Of a DNA stretch of 64,000 nt, positions 48,230 through 56,947 are shown piece after piece. Within the stretch, counting starts at the first letter, position 1; each line of letters begins with the position of its first letter. The notes under the pieces were generated by a model that worked only from the letters and a program-made list of their open reading frames with translations, made no database searches and was not told the origin of the DNA. Made by a program: the position numbers and the translations under genes. Location of the stretch: assembly GCA_018831265.1 (NCBI GenBank), contig JAHJCO010000002.1, positions 124,001 to 188,000 of the forward strand, written 5' to 3'. The DNA comes from Actinomycetota bacterium. Lineage in GTDB: Bacteria > Actinomycetota > Geothermincolia > Fen-727 > Anoxymicrobiaceae.

Positions 48230-49297
48230 CTAGCGGACGACCTGGTAGACCGTGACCTGCGGAGGAGCGTAGTTCGCCAGGAACAACCTGTCACCCCTCT
48301 CACTTAGCGTGATCCCGATAGGCATGGTCGCCGGGATCGTGAACACCTGCTTGTGGGAGGTCAGGTCCACGCACCCTACCGTGTTGTCCCCGTAGTTGCA
48401 GACGAAGAGGTACGCCTGGTCGCCGGAGAGCACGATGGTGCGCGCCTGGCTCCCCACCTTGATCACATACTGTACGGCCCCCAGCTTGCGGTCGATGAGC
48501 GTCACCGTCCCCGGGGAGTTGTTGCTGACGTAGAGGACCGAGCCGTCCGCCGAGGGCACGACGTGCCGGGGGTTGCTCCCGCAGGGTATCTGCCTGCTAA
48601 TCACGTGCCCCGCGCCGACGTCCACCTCGCTGAGGGTGCTGCCGCCCATGATGCAGACGTAGGCGAAGTCCCCCGCGGGAGAAAAGCAGATCCCCCTGGG
48701 GGTCGCGGGCACGGCTATCTCCTTGACGGCGGTCCGGGTCGCCGAGTCGATGACCGTGACCGTGTTGGAGTTCCAGTTGGCAACGTACACCCACTTGCCG
48801 TCGGGGCTTACCGCGACCTCCTTGGGAATGCTCCCGGTAGCCACCTCCCCCACTACGGCGCCGGCGACGGTGTCCACCACCAGGACCTTGGACGAGTTGT
48901 ACAGCGAGACCCAGGCCACCCTGCCGTCGGGGCTGAAGTCCGCCTCAACGGGCTCGTCGGGAAGCTGGATCGACATCAGTTGCTGGTAGGAATCCACGTC
49001 GAAGATGAAGTTCTTGTGCCCGTAGAGGTCGTTGATGAAGAGGCGACGCCCGTCCGGCATCAGCTCCACAGACTTGGGCCCCGACTCCACCTTCATCACC
49101 GTGATGGGAGTGAGCCCGGTCACCACCCCGGTGGCGTAGGCGGGCTTCTTCTCGGCGACCGGCTCGGCGGGTCGGGACATGGAAGGCGCGGACTGCCGGC
49201 TCTCGGGCGGCGCACTGCCGCAACCTCCCAGCAGCAGGACGACAAGTACGACCGACACCGCCACAGCGACCACCTCAGGGGACCTCGGTCCGGCCAA
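48230..49297 (-). CDS. Beta-propeller (YVTN-repeat) lipoprotein
   Basis: The 355-residue product has a lipobox LLGGC near residue 26, then a linker rich in Pro, Ser and Glu, and seven-bladed propeller repeats of the YVTN type: KEVAVSPDGKWVYVANWNSN, RGICFSPAGDFAYVCIMGGS and RHVVPSADGSVLYVSNNSPG. Such lipoproteins are surface-exposed binding or scaffold proteins. Start is TTG 49297 with GGAGGTGCCGT in front. Nothing in the neighbours shows its ligand. Confidence 0.85.
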   Translation of the reverse strand: MAGPRSPEVVAVAVSVVLVVLLLGGCGSAPPESRQSAPSMSRPAEPVAEKKPAYATGVVTGLTPITVMKVESGPKSVELMPDGRRLFINDLYGHKNFIFDVDSYQQLMSIQLPDEPVEADFSPDGRVAWVSLYNSSKVLVVDTVAGAVVGEVATGSIPKEVAVSPDGKWVYVANWNSNTVTVIDSATRTAVKEIAVPATPRGICFSPAGDFAYVCIMGGSTLSEVDVGAGHVISRQIPCGSNPRHVVPSADGSVLYVSNNSPGTVTLIDRKLGAVQYVIKVGSQARTIVLSGDQAYLFVCNYGDNTVGCVDLTSHKQVFTIPATMPIGITLSERGDRLFLANYAPPQVTVYQVVR

Positions 49298-49379
49298 ACG
49301 GCACCTCCGGCTTCAACGAGCGCGAAATCCATCCTCTAAACAGGATTCAATAGGTCGGGGGCTCGGTCCTCGAGGTGGG

Positions 49380-49595
49380 TCAGGCCTTCGGCTTCTCGTA
49401 CGCGGGGACTCCGTACACCTTCTGGTAAGCGCGGCACCACGGGCAGAAGTGTAGCCTGTCCTCCAGCTTCACCAGCGCGTACCAGATCCCGCTGCCCTTC
49501 TCCCTGCCCTTCACGCATGTAGGACACTTCGACTTGCAGAACTCCGCGCGCTTGAGGGTCTTCTCGTCGAACTTGCTCTTGTCCACTTCCGCCAT
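49380..49595 (-). CDS. Small zinc-ribbon-like protein, 71 residues
   Basis: MAEVDKSKFDEKTLKRAEFC, then CKSKCPTCVKG and HFCPWCRAYQKVYG give two CxxC pairs suited to one zinc or Fe site. AAGGAGGTTGCAG precedes ATG 49595; an in-frame TTG two codons upstream lies too near the ribosome site. No family is recognised, but size, strong ribosome site and cysteine spacing support a real gene. Confidence 0.75.
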   Translation of the reverse strand: MAEVDKSKFDEKTLKRAEFCKSKCPTCVKGREKGSGIWYALVKLEDRLHFCPWCRAYQKVYGVPAYEKPKA

Positions 49596-49673
49596 CTGCA
49601 ACCTCCTTGCGCGTTGCCACGCACAGTACTCTATACGTTCTATTCATCTGAAGCGACTACCGAAGTGAATGGA

Positions 49674-50324
49674 TCAGCGCCCGGTCGCATCTGCGTCGTT
49701 CGAGTACCCCCGGCTCTCCCAGTATCCCTCGTAGTCGCCGGAGATAAGCTCGATCGAGTCCACCCACTTGACCCACTTGTAGCCGAGCTTGTTCGGGACC
49801 ACGAGCCTCAGCGGGTATCCCTGCGCGTCCGGTAGACGTTCACCGTTTACCTGGTATGCGAGGATGGGGTCGGTCTTCTCGACGTCGGCGACCGTCAGAG
49901 AGGTCGTGTACTCGTTGGGGCTCGAGAACACCACGGTCCGCGCCCCCTCGTCCACTCCGGCGCGCTCCAGCAGGTCGGAGAGCCTGACCCCCTTCCAGAT
50001 GGCGTCCTCCGACCATCCTTCCACGCAGGGCAGGCGGACGTACCTCTCCTCGACCGGCATGGCCTGGATATCCTCGAAGGAAAGCGACAGCTCGTTCTCC
50101 ACCAGACCACCGACCGTCAGGCGGTACTTCTCTACGTCTACCTCCGGCTGCCCCTCCGCCGTCCGCACCCTCATCTTGTCGACCGGGGTTACCGTGACCT
50201 CCCTGCCGCTCGACAGCCTGGCCTTCTCCCCCGGGGTGCGCATGGTCAGCCCGACGTACACGAAGAGCGCCGTGAGCAGGACGGCGATGACGACCGCGGT
50301 TATCACGATACGTTTCGTACTCAT
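49674..50324 (-). CDS. Exported molybdopterin oxidoreductase of the sulfite-oxidase fold
   Basis: The 216-residue product has an N-terminal membrane anchor (residues 6-27) and a sulfite-oxidase-like molybdopterin domain: YRLTVGGLVENELSLSFEDI, RYVRLPCVEGWSEDAIWKGV (Cys as molybdenum ligand) and GYPLRLVVPNKLGYKWVKWV. It is a short YedY-like form. It lacks a twin-arginine signal; the anchor is plain, which is odd for a cofactor protein that must fold before export. No heme partner is adjacent. Confidence 0.85.
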   Translation of the reverse strand: MSTKRIVITAVVIAVLLTALFVYVGLTMRTPGEKARLSSGREVTVTPVDKMRVRTAEGQPEVDVEKYRLTVGGLVENELSLSFEDIQAMPVEERYVRLPCVEGWSEDAIWKGVRLSDLLERAGVDEGARTVVFSSPNEYTTSLTVADVEKTDPILAYQVNGERLPDAQGYPLRLVVPNKLGYKWVKWVDSIELISGDYEGYWESRGYSNDADATGR

Positions 50325-50400
50325 AACCGCAGGTTACGACAAGCACGCGGGAACTCCTATGAGGACGGTCAACCGGGCAGGCGCTGGGATAGTCCGGGGG

Positions 50401-51693
50401 TCAGGGCCTCAGGTGCTCGACGAGCCTCTTTCCCAGCGCCACAAGCGTGAGCACCACCGGGGCGGCGAGCGAGTCCGGGATGACCGAGGCGTCACATACG
50501 TACAGGTTGTCGAGCCCCGTCTTCAGGTCCGTGTCCACGACCTCACCTATACGGCAGGTGCCCCCGGGGTGCGCCCCCCTGACCTTGGTCACGAATATGG
50601 AGTCCGACGGGCACCCGGCCTCGACGAGCATCCTGCGCGAGATGCCGATCCCCTTGTCCAGAACCGAGCGATCCTTGTGGGTCAGGACCTTGGAGAACGT
50701 CTCGTCGATGTTGACGCGTCCGGATAGCTCGTCCTTCGCCTTGGTCATGATGCCCATGGCATGTGGAAAACGCGCCCAGCGGCCCAGGAAGGCCGGCCTG
50801 GCCCTCAGTATCTCTATTCCGAAGGACCCCCAGGGATCCACCACCGGGGAGAGCACGAACCCGTCGGACTCCCAGAAGTCGAACGTGCCGACGGTCATCG
50901 GCGGGTCGAACCCTCCCTCGAGCGTCGGGTGGAACCCGACAGTGAATACCAGCGGGTCGCAGAAAAAGCCCTCCCCGGCGCCCTCTATCCCCGAGCGCTG
51001 CATTATCACGGGTGTCCCCATGCCTCCCGCCGCGAGGATGGTCACGCCGGACTCGATCTCGACCGGCCCGACCCCTTTCTCCCAGCCCCTGATACCGACC
51101 GCGGCCCCGCCCGAGACCAGCACCTCGTCCACCGTCACCCGCGGGAGCACCTCCGCGCCGTGCCGCTTCGCCTCGTCGAGGTACTCGCGCGACGTCCACT
51201 TGGCCCCCTTCGGGCACCCCAGCATGCAGTTGCAGAAGCGCGGCTCGCACTTCTCAGGGTCTATGAACTTGTCGAGCTTCCGCCAGTGCATCCCCATGGA
51301 GTCGCCGACCTCCACCAGGCGCAGCGCCGCCTCCCCGATCGTCTCGTCGGGCAGCGTCGTCACGCGCAGATCGCGCTCGGTCTCTTCGAGGTACGGTCCC
51401 AGATCGATAGCGTGTTTCTCGAAGACTCCGGCCGGCGGCCTGCAGGCGGTCCCGCAGGTGAGCAGCGTCGAGCCGCCGGTAACGAGGGCCCGGGCGACGC
51501 CCATGCCCTCGTTCGACTTCAGGAAGCCGTGCCCGTCCAGCACGGCGATGGTGAAGAGGTGATTGCCCACGCGCGAGTAGTCGGGCCCGCGCTCCAGCAC
51601 GGTGACCTGGGCGCCTGTACGCGCGAGCCCCGCGGCGACCGTGGCTCCACCGGCCCCGCTCCCGACCACAAGGTAGTCCGTCCTCTTCTTCAT
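50401..51693 (-). CDS. GMC-type FAD oxidoreductase
   Basis: The 430-residue protein has DYLVVGSGAGGATVAAGLAR, LERGPDYSRV, GGSTLLTCGTACRPP and a C-terminal NLYVCDASVIPDSLAAPVV. The C-terminal GMC motif HPGGTCRIGE supplies the catalytic His. Cysteines in CEPRFCNCMLGCPKGAKW (about 150-165) recur in a subfamily of anaerobe-type GMC enzymes and may bind an Fe-S cluster. It would oxidise an alcohol or sterol-like substrate. GGACCTGGAGC precedes ATG 51693. Confidence 0.85.
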   Translation of the reverse strand: MKKRTDYLVVGSGAGGATVAAGLARTGAQVTVLERGPDYSRVGNHLFTIAVLDGHGFLKSNEGMGVARALVTGGSTLLTCGTACRPPAGVFEKHAIDLGPYLEETERDLRVTTLPDETIGEAALRLVEVGDSMGMHWRKLDKFIDPEKCEPRFCNCMLGCPKGAKWTSREYLDEAKRHGAEVLPRVTVDEVLVSGGAAVGIRGWEKGVGPVEIESGVTILAAGGMGTPVIMQRSGIEGAGEGFFCDPLVFTVGFHPTLEGGFDPPMTVGTFDFWESDGFVLSPVVDPWGSFGIEILRARPAFLGRWARFPHAMGIMTKAKDELSGRVNIDETFSKVLTHKDRSVLDKGIGISRRMLVEAGCPSDSIFVTKVRGAHPGGTCRIGEVVDTDLKTGLDNLYVCDASVIPDSLAAPVVLTLVALGKRLVEHLRP

Positions 51694-51928
51694 GCTCCAG
51701 GTCCTTTCCGCCCTCGGCTCCGCAGGGGAAGCCGGTCAGCCGAACACCTCTGATAGGAACGAGCCCATCTTCCACCTGCGTCTGATGCGGGCTGCTCGTT
51801 TTCGCACAAGCCCTCCTCGTGGAATGGCGGGAAGTTCGATAATGGCATTAGAACCCAAAAACGGCACAGGTTTCTACAGAACCGCTCCGTATGGGATGAT
51901 GGATCGCGTGGCTGCGGAAGGAGGCAGG

Positions 51929-52264
51929 ATGAAGGAAGGTAGTGAGAGGCGCGAGCACAAGGTCGTGATCCGGGGCATCCCCGTCATCAACACCGGGGAC
52001 GGTTTCAGGACCGGCATCATAGCAGCCGGGGATGTGGCGGTGGGCGTCATCGCCAGCGGGAAGATCTCGGTGGGGGTGCTCAGCTCAGGCGCTATTGCCA
52101 TCGGGGTACTTGCCTCGGGGGCGATAGTGTTCGGCCTATTGAGAGCCGCCGGCGCGATAGCAGTCGGGCTCAAGGCAAGAGGCGCCATCGCCATCGGCAA
52201 GGACGCCTCCGGGGCGATAGTTGTCACGCCCGAACACGTCGGCTTCGGCCGCGAGAATAGGTGA
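51929..52264 (+). CDS. Beta-solenoid repeat protein
   Basis: This 111-residue protein has about twelve six-residue steps of the form G-x-I-x-x-G and SGAIAIGV (for example DVAVGVIASGKISVGVLSSG) from residue 30 to 98. That periodicity predicts a small beta-helix, like bactofilins or polymer-forming scaffolds. GGAAGGAGGCAGG precedes ATG 51929. No signal peptide or membrane helix is seen. It may polymerise in the cytoplasm; no partner is evident. Confidence 0.75.
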   Translation: MKEGSERREHKVVIRGIPVINTGDGFRTGIIAAGDVAVGVIASGKISVGVLSSGAIAIGVLASGAIVFGLLRAAGAIAVGLKARGAIAIGKDASGAIVVTPEHVGFGRENR

Positions 52265-52278
52265 AAGAAAACCTCGGT

Positions 52279-52359
52279 GAAAGAAATCCTCAGACCATTT
52301 CTTTCATCTGCAGCTTCCTACAGGCCGTCGGTGAAAGTTTTGGTCTGAGGTATTCTTTC
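52279..52359. repeat. Inverted repeat type B
   Basis: GAAAGAAATCCTCAGACC with ATTTCTTTC, and GAAAGTTTTGGTCTGAGG with TATTCTTTC: imperfect 27-base arms. The central nine bases of each arm are exact complements. It lies between convergent genes and probably doubles as their terminator. Confidence 0.85.
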
Positions 52360-52361
52360 AT

Positions 52362-53105
52362 TCACTCGGTTATGGTGGCCTGGGCCACCGGGTCGAACGG
52401 GTTCAGGCGGACGGCCAGCGAGAAGAGGTAAGGGTAGTCGTCCCGCAGATGCGTAAGGTACTCGAGCCACTGCCCGACCAGCCTTCCGTACGCCCTTTCC
52501 AGGTCGCCGGACAGATGGTTCATATCCGGCCCGGGAAGCTGCACGAGGATAGGCCTGCTGGCCAGCTCCTCTGTCAGGTGGAAAACGGCCCAGAGCGTGT
52601 CCGTGAACGACTCGTGCTCCAGCAGCAGGGGGTTCTCCAGCAGCTGTACCATGAAGTCGCGCCGTGAGAGCAGTATGTCCTTCACCGGCTGGAGGTCGGC
52701 GGCGCGGCTCTCCAGGTCGAAGCTCATCTGTTTCACTTCGCCTTTCACCCTGACGAAATCGGCGTCCGTCCAGTCCTTGTATCCAGCGAACGCCCGGCGC
52801 TTGTCATCTACACCCGGGTCGAAGCGGCACAGGTCACGCAGAAGCTCCGTGCCGACCTCGCTGAAGAACGCCCCTATGACCATGTTCATCTTCTCCAGGG
52901 TGGCGCGCCTCTCGTGGGCGTTGAGCATCTTATCCACGATGAGAGTGACCAGCAACACCTCGAGGGGGAGGAACGCCAGGTCACCGAGGAGGTAGATGTA
53001 GATATGATGCGCGTCCCTGAACACCGCGTAGTGGAACAGGTACAGGAGGGCGGCGGTTACCACGAGTGCCGCTCCGAGCAGGATGAGCCACCGTTTCTTG
53101 TTCAC
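52362..53105 (-). CDS. Two-span membrane protein, function unknown
   Basis: The 247-residue protein has two hydrophobic segments (about 6-27 and 35-57) and a helical cytoplasmic domain starting DKMLNAHERRATLEKMNMVI and ending DPVAQATITE. Similar proteins occur in many anaerobes, always uncharacterised. Start is GTG 53105 with CTGGAGCG upstream. Its stop codon abuts a type B repeat. Confidence 0.7.
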   Translation of the reverse strand: MNKKRWLILLGAALVVTAALLYLFHYAVFRDAHHIYIYLLGDLAFLPLEVLLVTLIVDKMLNAHERRATLEKMNMVIGAFFSEVGTELLRDLCRFDPGVDDKRRAFAGYKDWTDADFVRVKGEVKQMSFDLESRAADLQPVKDILLSRRDFMVQLLENPLLLEHESFTDTLWAVFHLTEELASRPILVQLPGPDMNHLSGDLERAYGRLVGQWLEYLTHLRDDYPYLFSLAVRLNPFDPVAQATITE

Positions 53106-53294
53106 CAGACGCTCCAGGTAGTCACGGCCTGGTCAACTGTAGCACAACACGGGTATGGCCTCGTGACCGGGCTCCCCTTCCGCAGCGGCAGGCTATGCCC
53201 GATAATCTATCAGAGCAACGACCGCCGGTAGTTCATTTCGTTAACCTGGACGGGTTGTTTCCGGCCCCCGACCCCGGAGGTGGTGGATGTGGAC

Positions 53295-54011
53295 ATGGAA
53301 TGGAAAGGAATCGCCGGAGAGCTTATCAGCGTGCTCGGCCTTCAGAGCCGCCCGGTAGCGATCACCTTCACAAACGAGGAGGTGGACCTCTCCGCTGGTC
53401 CCCGGACCTGGATCTGCCGGGCGATGAAGCTCGCGGCCCGCGGCAAGACGTTCGTGATCGACGCCGGGACCTCGGCCTGCCCCGGAGGTTCCTGGCACTG
53501 CGGCCTGACTCAGCCGCCGGCGGCGGCGGGCAGGCGCGCGCTCCAGCACTTCCTGACCAGGGGCGAGAAGCTCACGCACTCCATCGTGTCCTTCCAGCGC
53601 ATGCAGGGGCTGTCATCGCCTCCCCCGACCGGCCTCAGCGAGCGCATCGTCTTCTGCCCGCTGGACGAGTCCCCCCTCTGTCCCGACCTGGTCCTGTTCG
53701 TCTGCAACGCGGAGCAGGCGTGCCGGCTCATCGCGCTTGACCACTTCTGGGACGGCAGGCCGCCGGACGTGGACCTGGTCGGCTCCCTCTGCCACGCGGC
53801 CATCGGTTACCCCGTGATGACCGGCAACACCAACGTCACCTTCGGTGACTGGACTGCTCGCAGGATGCAGAAGTACCCGGAGGACGCCGTCTTCGTGACG
53901 GTGCCTTACGAGAGGATGCACAACCTGGTCAAGGCTATTCCCGAGTGCTCGGCGGGAAACGCATCCGTAGAGATCCCCGAGGAGTTCCGGGTCCAGCTCG
54001 AAACAGACTAG
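53295..54011 (+). CDS. DUF169 protein
   Basis: About 238 residues. The sequence has the DUF169 pattern: LGLQSRPVAITFTNEEVDL, WICRAMKLAARG, SACPGGSWHCGL (conserved cysteines) and NAEQACRLIALDHFWDGRPP with GSLCHAAIGYPVMTG. Such proteins are widespread in anaerobes and of unknown role; conserved cysteines suggest metal or cluster binding. The GGAGG at 53276-53280 could serve GTG 53289 or ATG 53295. Its stop overlaps that of the convergent hydrolase by four bases. Confidence 0.85.
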   Translation: MEWKGIAGELISVLGLQSRPVAITFTNEEVDLSAGPRTWICRAMKLAARGKTFVIDAGTSACPGGSWHCGLTQPPAAAGRRALQHFLTRGEKLTHSIVSFQRMQGLSSPPPTGLSERIVFCPLDESPLCPDLVLFVCNAEQACRLIALDHFWDGRPPDVDLVGSLCHAAIGYPVMTGNTNVTFGDWTARRMQKYPEDAVFVTVPYERMHNLVKAIPECSAGNASVEIPEEFRVQLETD

Positions 54012-54802
54012 AGGCCTTTCCTGGCGAGCCAGTCTCCCAGCGCGGCGTTGGTCGGGACAGGGGTGGTATGCTGGCAGCAGTGTCCTCCGCCGCGTATCAT
54101 CGCCAGCTCAGCGCCGGGGATCCTCCCCAGGAACTCCAGTACGGTGTCGGCCGAGACCAGGCGGTCCTCGCTGCCGCGCAGCACCAGGGTCGGGGCTTCT
54201 ATCTCGCCCAGTCGCTCGGTATATCTCGCCCTTGACCCCGCTATCATGCGGTCCAGGTAAGCCGCTCCGCCGCAGTCCAGCCCGTGAGCGAAGAGGTAAT
54301 CGATCAGGACCTCGTTCCCCGGCGACGGATCCATCACGAACCCGCGGTGCTTTCCCACCCAGCGCAGCAGCCTCCGCCTGGTCTCTTCCGATAGGAACGG
54401 CAAGAACGCGAACTGGTGCACGAAGGTCGCGAGCGTGAACATGTTCAGGCCGAACCCCATCCTGCGCGGCGCGTCCATGGTGTTACACAGCACGAGGCCC
54501 TGGACTCTCTCGGGATGGTTGATGGCGACGTGCTGGCTGATCACTCCCCCGAACGACTCGCCGACGAACACGGCCCTGTCTATCCCCAGTGAGTCCATGA
54601 TGCGCAACACGTCGGCGGCGTAGTCCTCGACGGTACTGCCCAGGCTCGGCTTCCTGCGCTCCAGGCTGACCGCTACTACCCGGTACCTGTCGTCGAACTC
54701 CTCCTGCTGAAACCTCCAGAACTCCTTGGCACCCTCCATCCCCGGGATCATGACCAGCGCCGTGCCCTCGCCGGAGTCTATGAAGTCTGGACCTTGCTGC
54801 AT
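54008..54802 (-). CDS. Alpha/beta hydrolase
   Basis: The 264-residue protein has an oxyanion region VMIPGMEGAKEFW, nucleophile elbow VGESFGGVISQ (Ser), Asp in LRGSEDRLV and His in RGGGHCCQHTTP. It is close to lipase/esterase-like hydrolases. AAGGTGAC lies before ATG 54802; a GTG at 54820 is the upstream alternative. A second hydrolase of this fold is at 27828 but the two are not close copies. Confidence 0.85.
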   Translation of the reverse strand: MQQGPDFIDSGEGTALVMIPGMEGAKEFWRFQQEEFDDRYRVVAVSLERRKPSLGSTVEDYAADVLRIMDSLGIDRAVFVGESFGGVISQHVAINHPERVQGLVLCNTMDAPRRMGFGLNMFTLATFVHQFAFLPFLSEETRRRLLRWVGKHRGFVMDPSPGNEVLIDYLFAHGLDCGGAAYLDRMIAGSRARYTERLGEIEAPTLVLRGSEDRLVSADTVLEFLGRIPGAELAMIRGGGHCCQHTTPVPTNAALGDWLARKGL

Positions 54803-54867
54803 GTCACCTTCACCTTTCACTTCACACCCTGGTTCGAGTCATTATAACGGGTTGAGCCTCGCTCGGT

Positions 54868-54896
54868 TTGCCGCCGCAGGGCCGTTGCCATATAAT
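54868..54896 (+). promoter_or_regulatory. Sigma-70-type promoter
   Basis: TTGCCG (54868-54873), a 17-base spacer and TATAAT (54891-54896) form the best -35/-10 pair of the window. It points at the gene at 55012, giving a leader of about 105 bases. Confidence 0.65.
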
Positions 54897-55011
54897 TTAA
54901 GGCCCTCCAGACGCCATATTGAGCTTTTCGGCACGATGAATCCGGCCAGCGACCTCGATGGTTTCTCCACCGGAGACAGGCGACGGCGGAGGGTGAGAAG
55001 GAGCGGACGGC

Positions 55012-55758
55012 TTGGCAGAGAGACCGCCGTACAGAGCCCGGCGCGCGCGGGGCGGGCCCGCCGGCACCGCCTGTGGTTTCTGGCGCAGCCTTACCGACTG
55101 GAGCAGAGTGGCGCTCGTCGTCCTCCTGGCCGTTCTCCTGGCCTGCCTGGCATCGGCCGCCGCGGCCCCCGCGTACCGGGGAACCTTCGTGGTGCAACCG
55201 GCCCTTACCCTTTCCGACACCGCCTTCGATACCGTTGTGAACGTATGGCAGTCGCAACGCCTGGCGTTCCTCGACTCGGGCCTGGAGGAGACGCTCCGTC
55301 AGGCCTCCGTCACGGGTGAGCGGCTTGCGCACGAGATGGACCAGCTCAACAGGGAAGCGGTCGGCAGGCAGTCGATGATGCTGTCCTCCCTCGAGGTGAT
55401 CGCGGACGGTTCCGAGCTTCAGCGTGACGGAGCGGAAGGCCTGCGGTCCAGGGCGAACGAGGTGGCCGACCGCTACAGGCCGACATACGAGTCGTACCTC
55501 TCGCGGGTGGCAGCGATCACAGAGACCGTGAAGAGATCCGAGGTGCCCGGCCGGCTCGAGCCTTCCCTGAGGGACTCGATCGAAGCGTGTGATCTGGCCG
55601 CCTCTTCCCTCCTCACTTCCCTGGGTGCCCTCGAGTTGCTGCGTGGGGGTGATGCGGCGGCCATCGCCGCCGCGGAGGTGGAGGCGTCCGAGGCCGCCGT
55701 GCTGATAGAGGGGGCGCTGGAGAGGCTGAGCAGCGCGATGAAAAGCCTTGGGACGTGA
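55012..55758 (+). CDS. Membrane-anchored helical protein, function unknown
   Basis: The 248-residue protein has a basic N-terminus, one membrane span (about 32-53) and a helical outer domain with charged coiled-coil-like stretches (RLAHEMDQLNREAVGRQ, EASEAAVLIEGALERLSSAM). Start is TTG 55012 with AAGGAG upstream. No family is recognised. It resembles the next gene in layout: anchor, helical domain, and a C-terminal segment with a LRGG turn. Confidence 0.65.
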   Translation: MAERPPYRARRARGGPAGTACGFWRSLTDWSRVALVVLLAVLLACLASAAAAPAYRGTFVVQPALTLSDTAFDTVVNVWQSQRLAFLDSGLEETLRQASVTGERLAHEMDQLNREAVGRQSMMLSSLEVIADGSELQRDGAEGLRSRANEVADRYRPTYESYLSRVAAITETVKRSEVPGRLEPSLRDSIEACDLAASSLLTSLGALELLRGGDAAAIAAAEVEASEAAVLIEGALERLSSAMKSLGT

Positions 55759-55873
55759 ATAGGCCCGGGGAGCCTTACGTAATTCGGGGAGTGTGTCGAT
55801 AAATGCTTGAGCGATGTCAGGGAACGCTGGCGCGACCGCGTCCCCTTCGAGGAAGTCCCCGTGAGGTGCTCGC

Positions 55874-56596
55874 GTGAAAGCATGGTGGAGAGGGATAACC
55901 GTCGGTGGAAAAGCGGCGGCAGTCACACTCGCCTGCCTCCTTTGTCTCATGACGGCCGCTACGGCCGTCGCGGCCGGTGCACGTGCCTCCCGGCGGACGG
56001 GCAACCGTTCCTCGGCCGAAGCGCGCGCCGGAAAGACAGCCGGCGAATCGGAGGAAGTTCTGGGCTCAGTGCAGGACGACATGTCGGAGATTTTCGCCGG
56101 CTCCTCGGAGACGCGTGACATGATGCTTGGCGACCTCGGGCAGTTGGAGGCGCTGGCGGTATCAAAGGGCGGCGGGGAAGGGGGGTCCGGCTCCGTCGAG
56201 GTAAAGGTCCTGGTCCTCGACGGCGGAGACATCCCGGCGCCCGCCGGCGACCCGCGTCAATTCGAGTTGGCCAACGCGGTGGCTGAGAAGTACGCTGCCC
56301 AATACCTGGTCTACTACTCCGAGCTCTCACAGCTTCGCCGGAGATCGGCCGGGGACGGAGGCGACGAACGCGCCAGGGAGTGCAGGCGTCTGCAGATGCG
56401 TGCCTGCGACTACATTTCGAGGTCGATGCTCGAGTACGGGCGCGCCGTCGACATGCTGCGAGGTGGGACGCAACCGGGGCTGGAGGGAGCCGCGCACGTC
56501 ATCGAGGTCGCGGAAGAGCTTCGCCTCAAGGGCCGCAACTACATGGCCAGCGCCCGGCGGGCGCTGGCCTCGCTCTTGGCCGGGGAGTATCCTTAG
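55874..56596 (+). CDS. Exported helical protein, function unknown
   Basis: The 240-residue protein has a signal-anchor (about 12-34) and a helical domain with YAAQYLVYYSELSQLRRRS and CRRLQMRACDYISRSMLEYG, ending RRALASLLAGEYP. Start is GTG 55874 with GTGAGGTG upstream. It shares with the preceding gene the pattern of an anchor followed by helices and the turn DMLRGG/ELLRGG near the C-terminus, so the two may be diverged duplicates. Confidence 0.65.
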   Translation: MKAWWRGITVGGKAAAVTLACLLCLMTAATAVAAGARASRRTGNRSSAEARAGKTAGESEEVLGSVQDDMSEIFAGSSETRDMMLGDLGQLEALAVSKGGGEGGSGSVEVKVLVLDGGDIPAPAGDPRQFELANAVAEKYAAQYLVYYSELSQLRRRSAGDGGDERARECRRLQMRACDYISRSMLEYGRAVDMLRGGTQPGLEGAAHVIEVAEELRLKGRNYMASARRALASLLAGEYP

Positions 56597-56628
56597 GTAG
56601 TAGGCCCAGAACGAGGAGGTACCTGGTG

Positions 56629-56808
56629 ATGAAGTGGCTCGGACGTATCGCGGGATTCGTCATATGAGTCGGTGCAGTGGCCGCACTGTGCGTGTGGCTC
56701 GCGCCCCTCTGGCTGACCATCACGCTGACATCGGCCGTCGCGGTCGGCTTCCTGATCGAGATGGTTGTGAAGGGGATCAAGGAGAGCGGGGCCCAGCCCA
56801 CCGACTGA
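56629..56808 (+). CDS. Small membrane protein with in-frame UGA at codon 13
   Basis: ATG 56629 has a strong GAGGAGG site eight bases upstream. The frame reads MKWLGRIAGFVI, UGA, then VGAVAALCVWLAPLWLTITL and a tail ending GAQPTD at TGA 56806. Without the UGA it is a 59-residue two-span or one-span protein of the small-subunit type. The UGA may be a mutated Trp or Cys codon, an assembly error or a selenocysteine. A hairpin follows, but its loop is only 12 nt from the UGA, closer than the usual 16. Confidence 0.45.
56672..56691 (+). other. Hairpin after the UGA of the small membrane protein
   Basis: GUGCAGUG-GCCG-CACUGUGC: five perfect pairs extended by two G-U pairs and one G-C, a 4-base loop starting with G. 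It resembles a SECIS but is too close to the UGA. Confidence 0.35.
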
Positions 56809-56947
56809 ACGTTTCACACACTCCCAATCAGTCACATCTTGACCTGCATGTAGGTCGAACAAGAGCAGGCTTATCATGTGCATCCAAATTGGGACGTATT
56901 TGTGACCTGGCTGGGCCGGGACTCCAGTCCCGGTAGACGCCTCCCCG

